This document shows positions 1-4,594 of a stretch of 5,988 bases of DNA, piece by piece. The stretch is from positions 1-5,988 of the forward strand of contig JAGARL010000215.1 of assembly GCA_017622255.1 (NCBI GenBank), given 5' to 3'. Each line of letters starts with the position of its first letter. The stretch's first letter is position 1. This DNA comes from Methanocorpusculum sp. (GTDB lineage: Archaea > Halobacteriota > Methanomicrobia > Methanomicrobiales > Methanocorpusculaceae). The position numbers were made by a program, and so were the translations under genes. The notes below the pieces were generated by a model, which saw only the letters and a list, made by a program, of their open reading frames with translations, was not told the DNA's origin and made no database searches.

Positions 1-33
1 ATAGGTTTAAATACAGGTTTTGGCTTTTGCTTT

Positions 34-358
34 TGTTTTGGTGGGTTGGGTTGATGCTCTTATCTCTGTAGGAGCGTTTTTCCTACGCGAAATCTACACG
101 AAACCAACACGAAAAACGCGAAAAATTGAAAAGCACGAAAACCCGGCGAAAATCACGAAAAGGGTACATGCGTTCAAAAGCTTCGGATACACTTCGTCTA
201 AATATCTACAAGGCTTTGAATGCGAATACCCTTTCGCGACTTTCGCCGAGTTTTCGCGATATTTATCTTTTCGCGTTTTTCGCGTTGGTTTCGTGTAAAT
301 TTCGCGTAGGAAAAACGCTCATACAGGGATAAGAGCATCAACCCAACCCGCCAAAACA
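34..358. repeat. Long imperfect palindrome, MITE-like or giant hairpin element
   Basis: Bases 34-124 and 268-358 are inverted copies, 91 bp each with no gaps and 5 mismatches by my hand alignment. The ends read TGTTTTGG(T/C)GGGTTGGG. Pairing continues inward with more mismatches and two single-base slips to about 183/210, leaving a loop of roughly 184-209, so the whole 325 bp is one palindrome. Most mismatches are C/T or A/G transitions. There is no transposase inside it, and I could not find a convincing target-site duplication at 22-33 or 359-370. The reading frames crossing it are basic, low in complexity and dictated by the CGAAA-rich repeats, so I do not call a gene. It starts 20 bp beyond the npdG stop codon and would be transcribed on the minus strand by npdG read-through. 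A non-autonomous mobile element (MITE) and a structural 3' element are both possible. Confidence 0.75.
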
Positions 359-365
359 CACACAG

Positions 366-372
366 AAAAAAA
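366..372 (-). terminator. Oligo-T terminator behind npdG
   Basis: On the minus strand a run of seven T lies five bases after the npdG stop codon. Archaeal RNA polymerase can terminate at short oligo-T runs without a hairpin. Read-through would enter the large palindrome at 358, which could act as a second barrier. This is inferred from sequence only. Confidence 0.4.
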
Positions 373-377
373 GAGAA

Positions 378-1052
378 TTACTTAAAGTAGACACCAACGT
401 CCTTTAAGCCGTTTCTCATAGCAATAGTAATCACCAGCGGAGTAATGCCCTCGATAACCTTCGACATCGCAAGCGGTCCGGCATCGAGCGGCTGGAGCTT
501 GGAAACACTGGCGACTAACTCCATAACCTCCTTCTTTGCTTCCTCTTCGTCACCGCAGACCGCAACCGTATAATCCAGCTCCTCGTCTAACAGCATCCAC
601 TTGTTTGCCGCAACATTGTTAAATGCACAGACAAGCTTTGCAGACTCCGGCAGCATCTTCTGAATAGCAAGCGCGGCAGAGCCTTCTGCCGGTGCATCAG
701 GCAGGAAATACTTCTCCTTCGGGTTTCTTACCATGGGATTGATAAGAGATACCACAATCTTGTTCTCGAAACACTCCTTGCCGATTGTCTCGATTGTCGA
801 CTCGATTCTCTCGAACGGAAGAGACAGAATCAGAATGTCTGCCTCGCAGACATCCGCATTTGTTCCGCCGGTACAGGTCGTACAGGTACAGTTGTGCTCG
901 ATAAGACAGGTGCAGACACCCTGTGCTGCAGCTTCCGCCTTCTCCGCACCGCGGGAACCGATTTCCACATCGAACTTCTCACCGAGACAGATACGGCGTG
1001 CAAGACCCTCTCCGATATTTCCGGTACCTCCAAGGATAGCAACTTTCTTCAT
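378..1052 (-). CDS. npdG: F420H2:NADP oxidoreductase (NADPH-dependent F420 reductase)
   Basis: This 224-aa cytoplasmic enzyme moves hydride between reduced coenzyme F420 and NADP+, supplying NADPH for biosynthesis in methanogens. The N-terminus has a Rossmann dinucleotide site (GGTGNIGEGLA, residues 8-18), followed by IGSR (31-34), whose arginine suits the NADP 2'-phosphate. The family hallmarks VCGD and LDAGPL occur in the C-terminal half (near 165 and 190). Its length matches the family (about 210-225 aa). The oddity is residues 47-60, where CTC, then CTCTTC, puts five cysteines into a region that is cysteine-free in the Archaeoglobus enzyme as I recall it; Cys69 follows. The ATG at 1052 sits 28 nt after the centre of a TATA box and has no Shine-Dalgarno, so a leaderless mRNA is likely. 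The upstream transglutaminase-like gene on the same strand ends 45 nt before it. The family assignment is firm; the role of the cysteines is unknown. Confidence 0.92.
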   Translation of the reverse strand: MKKVAILGGTGNIGEGLARRICLGEKFDVEIGSRGAEKAEAAAQGVCTCLIEHNCTCTTCTGGTNADVCEADILILSLPFERIESTIETIGKECFENKIVVSLINPMVRNPKEKYFLPDAPAEGSAALAIQKMLPESAKLVCAFNNVAANKWMLLDEELDYTVAVCGDEEEAKKEVMELVASVSKLQPLDAGPLAMSKVIEGITPLVITIAMRNGLKDVGVYFK

Positions 1053-1084
1053 AATAGTGAGTAATAGTTGCTAATAGTATTTAA
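1052..1084 (-). promoter_or_regulatory. npdG promoter: TATA box and triple 10-nt repeat
   Basis: On the minus strand TTAAATAC (1084-1077) is a TATA-like box centred about 28 nt before the npdG ATG, predicting transcription at or next to the start codon. The heptamer ACTATTA occurs three times between TATA box and start (plus-strand TAATAGT at 1052-1058, 1062-1068 and 1072-1078), spaced exactly one helical turn apart. The first copy touches the TATA box and the last touches the start codon. A repressor bound here would block initiation. The repeats are visible; their operator role is inferred. Confidence 0.55.
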
Positions 1085-1097
1085 TGAAATTGCCGAA

Positions 1098-2159
1098 TCA
1101 TGACCTGCCGCCGGAGTGAATCTGCTGGAGCCGTTTGACAACCGCCTGCCGGTCAAGCCGGTTGTTTCGGATAAACGATGCAAGCTCCTGAAGCCGTGCA
1201 AACTCCTTTGCAAGCGCATTATACTGATGCACCGTCTGCTGCAGGCGCTGCAGCTTTCGTCCGGCTGATGCCAGAAGTTCCTTTTCCTCCTCTTCGGAAA
1301 GGTCTGCGTCCTGCTCGATTCTCTCCTTCAGCAGTCGAAGCGTTTCCGTCTGGCGTTCTGCGCTCTCCTTTACCCGGAGCAGTTCGGCGACCATTGTCCC
1401 TTCCGGATTCAGTTTCTCTTCAAGCTCCCGGATAACGGTAAGGATTTTTGCCGTATCGCGGATGGCACTGTATGTTTTCGTCCCGTTTCCAATCGGGATA
1501 ACCTTCGGCCGGGTAACCAGACTGCCTTTTGTCTCCGTGCAGGGGTCAGAACCGATATAGGAGACTGCGGTCGTCTCGATAACTGCATAGCCGGTCTTCT
1601 GGAAATCGAAGCCGGCAGGAGCCGGGATGCCGACTGCTAAGTGATTCTCCTTCCCGAAATGGAGGAGCGCCGCCGCATAGCCTTCGTGCGACAGAAGCCC
1701 TGCTAAGAGCAGACTCTTGTCACTGCAGATTCCTGTCCCGTCCACGGCGGTCTCGACCGGAAACCGCGGGGCGATTTCAATCGAGGCAAGCTTCTCCTTG
1801 TCATAGGGCAGCCCCTGTACATAGGCGGTCAGCAGCTCCAAATAGCGGTCGCTGTCGAGGTTCAGCTCCTTTCGAATCTTCCGAAACGGGGCAAGCAGTT
1901 TTGGATAGAATCCTTCCTGATGCTTATCGAAAACAAACGCCCGGTAGTATCCGGCAAGCCAGGCATCCCCGATGCCGGCGGGAACCGTTGCGGACTTCCT
2001 GGACTTCTTCGCTCCTGCATACAGCGCTTCGTCCACTTCTATCGTATGGGCATAGTTCAGGTGGGCATAGGGAATCTTCACCGTAACGCGGCGGATGCCG
2101 GAATCCGTGTCCGGGACGATTTCCGGGTAGGTTACCAGATGAAGCGGAGGGCGGGCCAT
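1098..2159 (-). CDS. Transglutaminase-like protein with C-terminal coiled coil
   Basis: This 353-aa protein has the core of the transglutaminase-like (papain-fold) superfamily. Cys145 lies in GICSDKS, the usual position of the catalytic nucleophile at the start of a helix. His173 follows in ENHLAVGI, and Glu195 in YAVIETT stands where the third triad residue (Asp in many members) is expected. Residues about 235-345 are rich in Glu, Lys, Arg, Gln and Leu with heptad-like spacing, consistent with a long coiled coil broken by an acidic turn near 284-293. No signal peptide or membrane segment is seen, so it is probably cytoplasmic. In archaea such domains are often proteases or amidases of unknown substrate, and I infer no specific reaction. 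The ATG at 2159 is about 31 nt from a TATA box on the minus strand and lacks a Shine-Dalgarno. It may be cotranscribed with npdG downstream (45-nt gap), although npdG has its own promoter. Confidence 0.75.
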   Translation of the reverse strand: MARPPLHLVTYPEIVPDTDSGIRRVTVKIPYAHLNYAHTIEVDEALYAGAKKSRKSATVPAGIGDAWLAGYYRAFVFDKHQEGFYPKLLAPFRKIRKELNLDSDRYLELLTAYVQGLPYDKEKLASIEIAPRFPVETAVDGTGICSDKSLLLAGLLSHEGYAAALLHFGKENHLAVGIPAPAGFDFQKTGYAVIETTAVSYIGSDPCTETKGSLVTRPKVIPIGNGTKTYSAIRDTAKILTVIRELEEKLNPEGTMVAELLRVKESAERQTETLRLLKERIEQDADLSEEEEKELLASAGRKLQRLQQTVHQYNALAKEFARLQELASFIRNNRLDRQAVVKRLQQIHSGGRS

Positions 2160-2181
2160 GTATGATTAGAGCATTGCGCAG

Positions 2182-2200
2182 GGCAGGATATATCTCTGCC
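2182..2200 (-). promoter_or_regulatory. TATA box inside an inverted repeat, promoter of the transglutaminase-like gene
   Basis: The palindromic octamer GATATATC (2187-2194) lies about 31 nt before the ATG at 2159 on the minus strand and is the best TATA candidate. It is bracketed by GGCAG (2182-2186) and CTGCC (2196-2200), a perfect 5-bp inverted repeat. A dimeric regulator bound to these arms would cover the TATA box. The same site lies 13 bp before the TATA box of the divergent flavoprotein gene, so it could influence both. Confidence 0.45.
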
Positions 2201-2212
2201 GCTTCCGTCTCA

Positions 2213-2220
2213 CTTATATT
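2213..2220 (+). promoter_or_regulatory. TATA box for the iron-sulfur flavoprotein gene
   Basis: CTTATATT is centred 27 nt before the ATG at 2244. That is the spacing expected when an archaeal transcript starts exactly at the start codon. No Shine-Dalgarno lies in front of the ATG, consistent with a leaderless mRNA. Confidence 0.55.
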
Positions 2221-2243
2221 CTGCGGCGGCGAAAATACCTGTC

Positions 2244-2825
2244 ATGGAAAAACATCTTCTCGCAGTCTCCACCTCCCCGCGGTCGGGAGGAAACTCGGAC
2301 TCTGCGCTTGATTTGTTCTTAGAAGCGGTCGGCGACGCGTTTACGGTCGAGAAGGTATCGCTTAAATCGGTGCCGTTTTCCCCCTGCCGCGGCTGCGGGT
2401 TCTGTGAAAAAGAGGGGCAGTGCATACAAAAGGATGCATTTTTGCCGCTGATGGAAAAGCTGCTCTCCTGCGATGTGCTGGTTATGGCATCTCCGGTTTA
2501 TGCGCTTTCAGTCTGTGCGCAGGCAAAGACCGCCATTGACCGCTGTCAGGCTCTCTGGGCACGCAAGTATCTGCTGAAAACAACCGTCGCTGTCCCGGAA
2601 AAACGCGGGGTCTTTATCGCTACGGCCGGCCAGACCTATCCGGACGTCTTCGACCACACTGTCCCGGTCGCCCGGTTCCTGTTTGATGTCTCCGGGGTTC
2701 GGACGAAGAATATGCAGTATATTCTGCTTCCGGGACTGGATAAGAAAACAGATTTCGCAAAGTCTGCCTCCTCGCAGGCGGCGGTACTGTCTGCGGCTGA
2801 GGAACTGCTTCGGGCGGCTGTTTGA
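2244..2825 (+). CDS. Iron-sulfur flavoprotein (Isf / NADPH-dependent FMN reductase family)
   Basis: This 193-aa flavodoxin-fold protein starts with an FMN phosphate loop (STSPRSGGNS, residues 9-18). It carries a compact cysteine motif Cys48-x2-Cys51-x2-Cys54-x5-Cys60, the signature of archaeal Isf proteins, in which it binds a [4Fe-4S] cluster next to FMN. MASPVYALSV (about 81-90) matches the second flavin-contact loop of the family. Isf accepts electrons from ferredoxin in Methanosarcina, and some relatives reduce oxygen or peroxide; the partner here is not shown by sequence. Length fits the family. It is cytoplasmic, with no membrane segment. The siroheme protein gene follows 77 nt later on the same strand with its own TATA box, so the two may be linked in function without being a strict operon. 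The start is supported by the TATA spacing and by the flavin loop close to the N-terminus. Confidence 0.85.
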   Translation: MEKHLLAVSTSPRSGGNSDSALDLFLEAVGDAFTVEKVSLKSVPFSPCRGCGFCEKEGQCIQKDAFLPLMEKLLSCDVLVMASPVYALSVCAQAKTAIDRCQALWARKYLLKTTVAVPEKRGVFIATAGQTYPDVFDHTVPVARFLFDVSGVRTKNMQYILLPGLDKKTDFAKSASSQAAVLSAAEELLRAAV

Positions 2826-2874
2826 GGCTTTTGCGATATATTAAAAATACTGAAAACACATCATAACAAAATAA

Positions 2875-2882
2875 TATATAAA
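2875..2882 (+). promoter_or_regulatory. TATA box for the siroheme reductase-like gene
   Basis: TATATAAA lies within an A/T-only stretch and is centred about 24 nt before the ATG at 2903. A second AT-rich block (2889-2904) abuts the start codon, so the exact initiation point is uncertain. No Shine-Dalgarno is present; a leaderless or very short leader is expected. Confidence 0.45.
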
Positions 2883-2902
2883 TCCAGATTATATATTTAT
2901 AT

Positions 2903-3796
2903 ATGAAATCAAAGAACCGCATTTTTGAATCCGGCGGCGTCATCACCGAAGCGGATGGTGCGAAATGCACACTGCGGCTCCGCCTTCCGGCAGGGATTAC
3001 AACTGCCGGCGCTCTTCGTTCTTTATGTGATATCACGGAACAGTTCGGCTTATCCGATATTCACCTGACCACCCGCCAGACCGTGGAAATCCCGCACATC
3101 TCACCGCAGGTCCTGCCCGACCTCTCCGATGCGTTAATTGCGGCCGGCTGGCTTACCGGTTCTGAGAGAAATGAGATTGTCAACATCACCGCCTGCCCCG
3201 GAACTGACCGGTGCAAACTGGCAAATATCGACTGCATTGCCCTTGCAAAAGAGATTGATGCAAAATACTTCGGCAAGGAAATGCCGGGCAAGGTCAGAAT
3301 TGCCGTTTCCGCCTGTCCGAACTCCTGCGTCAGCGAGACATTAAATGAGATTGGTATCACCGGTATCCGAGCACCGGACCGGGACGAGGGATACTGTACC
3401 GGATGCGGAACCTGCGTGCAGTACTGCCGCGAGGAGGCGCTTGCCGTCCGGGAAGGCCGGGTTGTCATGGATAAAGACCTCTGTCTTGCCTGCGGTACGT
3501 GTGTCCGTGCGTGTGTGTTTGGTACGTTAAGCTCTGCAGAGACGGCATACCGCATCACACTCGGCGGAAAACGCGGACGCCACCCGAGAGTCGGTCAGCA
3601 TCTGGTAACGGTCAAGAGTGCCGAGGCGGCACTGGTCGTGGTTGATGTTATCGTTGACTGGATTTACCGCTATGCTTCCTTTGAGAAGATGATTGTCGAA
3701 CAGATTGGACACGAACTTGAGCTTCCGGTCTTAAAAGAGAGTCTTGACAGGAAGCTGAACGCCGACGATGTCGTGGTCTTCGGCGATCTTTTTTAA
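2903..3796 (+). CDS. Sulfite/nitrite reductase-like siroheme Fe-S protein with two ferredoxin clusters (Dsr-LP type)
   Basis: This 297-aa protein combines a siroheme-[4Fe-4S] core with a bacterial-type ferredoxin domain. An N-terminal ferredoxin-like half domain contains HLTTRQTVEI (residues 54-63), the basic siroheme-contact motif of sulfite and nitrite reductases. The coupled-cluster ligands follow as Cys98-x5-Cys104 and Cys138-x3-Cys142. Two four-cysteine motifs come next: Cys165/168/171/175 and Cys194/197/200/204. The C-terminal about 80 residues resemble the closing reductase half domain. Methanogens encode several such small dissimilatory sulfite reductase-like proteins (Dsr-LP), most without proven function. 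Sulfite detoxification, sulfur assimilation or another six-electron reduction are possible. It is shorter than full assimilatory enzymes and appears to act alone, without DsrA/DsrB subunits. The upstream Isf-type flavoprotein is a plausible electron donor. Its TAA overlaps the stop of a minus-strand reading frame. Confidence 0.85.
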   Translation: MKSKNRIFESGGVITEADGAKCTLRLRLPAGITTAGALRSLCDITEQFGLSDIHLTTRQTVEIPHISPQVLPDLSDALIAAGWLTGSERNEIVNITACPGTDRCKLANIDCIALAKEIDAKYFGKEMPGKVRIAVSACPNSCVSETLNEIGITGIRAPDRDEGYCTGCGTCVQYCREEALAVREGRVVMDKDLCLACGTCVRACVFGTLSSAETAYRITLGGKRGRHPRVGQHLVTVKSAEAALVVVDVIVDWIYRYASFEKMIVEQIGHELELPVLKESLDRKLNADDVVVFGDLF

Positions 3797-3960
3797 CTGA
3801 GGGGGAGGAATTCCTCCTCTTCTACAACCGCCCGTATCGGGAACTTATTCTGGGAAAGAACGCCCTGGGTTTCCACAACTGCCGGGATACGGAAGTTCTC
3901 CGCCTCGCTTAGGCTTACGTGTATGAGTGCTGGTACATACTCGTGCGCGTCTGATTTAAT
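3793..3960 (-). CDS. Possible small protein or C-terminal gene remnant with internal repeats
   Basis: A minus-strand frame of about 55 codons ends at TAA (3795-3793), sharing four bases with the TAA of the siroheme gene. It is open back to a TAG at 3978-3976 but contains no ATG, GTG or TTG near its start; ATT codons at 3963-3961 and 3960-3958 are the only near-cognates. The product has three similar segments: EYVPALIHV, NFRIPAVVE and KFPIRAVVE, spaced 15-17 residues apart, followed by an acidic end (EEEEF). The repeat and the tail-to-tail stop arrangement look like real coding sequence, and codon choice resembles the neighbours. A TATA-like TATAAAAT (4003-3996) would start RNA near 3973. I do not recognise the family. 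It is either a small gene with an unusual start or the 3' end of a degraded gene whose 5' part has become the AT-rich spacer. Confidence 0.35.
   Translation of the reverse strand: MKSDAHEYVPALIHVSLSEAENFRIPAVVETQGVLSQNKFPIRAVVEEEEFLPLS
3801..3820. other. Perfect short palindrome in a convergent gene end
   Basis: GAGGAATTCCTC (3805-3816) is a perfect 12-bp palindrome, extended to 3801-3820 with G-C and G-T pairs. It lies just after the siroheme gene stop and could fold as a hairpin at the 3' end of that transcript. It also lies inside the minus-strand reading frame, where it encodes the acidic tail, so it may simply be coding sequence. Confidence 0.3.
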
Positions 3961-4561
3961 AATATTAAATACTTTCTAAATGTATTAATAATATTATTTT
4001 ATATTTTTCAAACAAATATTATTATATATAATCTTATTCACTCATCGTTAAATATCAGAACGTCATTATATTTAGTGTTGGAGACATCACGATACTATAC
4101 AATATCGCTGTTTTCTCCTCTCTCTGCGCTCAAGAATCCATGAGGATATGCAAGTAGTTTCAAATGCCATTGCCTACCCAGCCTTCCGCATGATTCCCGT
4201 CGCAGGGAAATTTCAGAGAATCTCATGTAAATTTTCTGAAACATACAGAGAAGAAAACCCTTCTTCCTGTATACACTGTTCTACTTGTCATGCGCCGTGA
4301 CGGAACACACGGCATTACAGCGTGCAGGATCCAAGCCCCTGCACGCTGAATCTTTCAGACGCCGTCCTCATGCCGAACAGAAACATACAATGAGTTCAAT
4401 TTGCGAGTCTCCGGTACTGTACGGTATCCCGAAATCAGGGTGAAATTGCTCGTATATAATACCGTTGGATATCTTTATATGTCAATTTCCTGCGTCCTGA
4501 TTGCTCTTCTATTTAATCTCTGGGATTGGGTACTCTTCTCACCGGCATGACAAACTAATGA
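3961..4561. other. Intergenic region: AT-rich block, then hairpin-rich stretch, no firm gene
   Basis: The first part (3957-4030) is almost all A/T and repeats TAATAATATTA at 3957-3967 and 3986-3996, with an inverted copy at 4015-4024. A TATA-like TTATATTT (4066-4073) could start a plus-strand RNA near 4096. Four successive inverted repeats follow: 4194-4198/4205-4209 (5 bp), 4211-4220/4232-4241 (10 bp, one G-T), 4294-4299/4308-4313 (6 bp) and 4318-4328/4338-4348 (11 bp, perfect). More TATA-like words sit at about 4455-4461 and 4473-4480. The only sizeable frame, 4148-4300 on the plus strand, encodes 50 residues ending in CIHCSTCHAP; I do not trust it as a gene. The region may hold a structured RNA, or be a decayed gene. 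Confidence 0.45.
4318..4348 (+). other. Strong 11-bp stem-loop
   Basis: CAGCGTGCAGG (4318-4328) and CCTGCACGCTG (4338-4348) pair perfectly around a 9-nt loop. It is the most stable hairpin in the window apart from the large palindrome. No T run follows, so it is not a bacterial-style terminator. It may be a stem of a structured RNA or a protein-binding site. Confidence 0.55.
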
Positions 4562-4577
4562 TTTATATAAATTGTCA
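4548..4577 (+). promoter_or_regulatory. TATA box flanked by an inverted repeat, promoter of the 199-aa orphan gene
   Basis: TTTATATAAA (4562-4571) is a near-consensus archaeal TATA box centred about 28 nt before the ATG at 4595, predicting a leaderless transcript. TGACAA (4548-4553) and TTGTCA (4572-4577) form a perfect 6-bp inverted repeat bracketing it, separated by 18 bp. The arrangement would suit a dimeric repressor that competes with TBP/TFB. The TATA call is solid; the operator is inferred. Confidence 0.6.
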
Positions 4578-4594
4578 GTAAATATTAAAGTAAC

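Noticed and set aside
20..298. Plus-strand frame of 92 codons (and a second overlapping one, 126-332) across the palindrome
   Set aside because: The composition is set by the CGAAA-type repeats and the inverted arms. There is no domain, and the two frames overlap within the same palindrome, so they are by-products of the repeat.
34..358. CRISPR array from the repeated CGAAA words
   Set aside because: The words are only five to seven bases, spaced 8-11 bp with no unique spacers of 30-40 bp. This is a phased short repeat in a palindrome, not a CRISPR array.
733..1074. Plus-strand frame opposite npdG
   Set aside because: It is antisense to a strongly recognised gene and has no domain; it is a shadow of npdG codon usage.
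3061..3558. Minus-strand frame of 165 codons opposite the siroheme gene
   Set aside because: The plus strand carries all twelve expected cysteine ligands in frame, and the antisense frame has no recognisable motif.
4080..4300. Minus-strand frames of 22-43 codons in the hairpin region
   Set aside because: They are short, without promoter spacing or ribosome sites, and lack recognisable motifs.
4294..4348. Two adjacent stems considered as part of a tRNA or an intrinsic terminator
   Set aside because: No anticodon arm, TPsiC-like GTTCRA or CCA-side acceptor pairing was found, and no T run follows the second stem.
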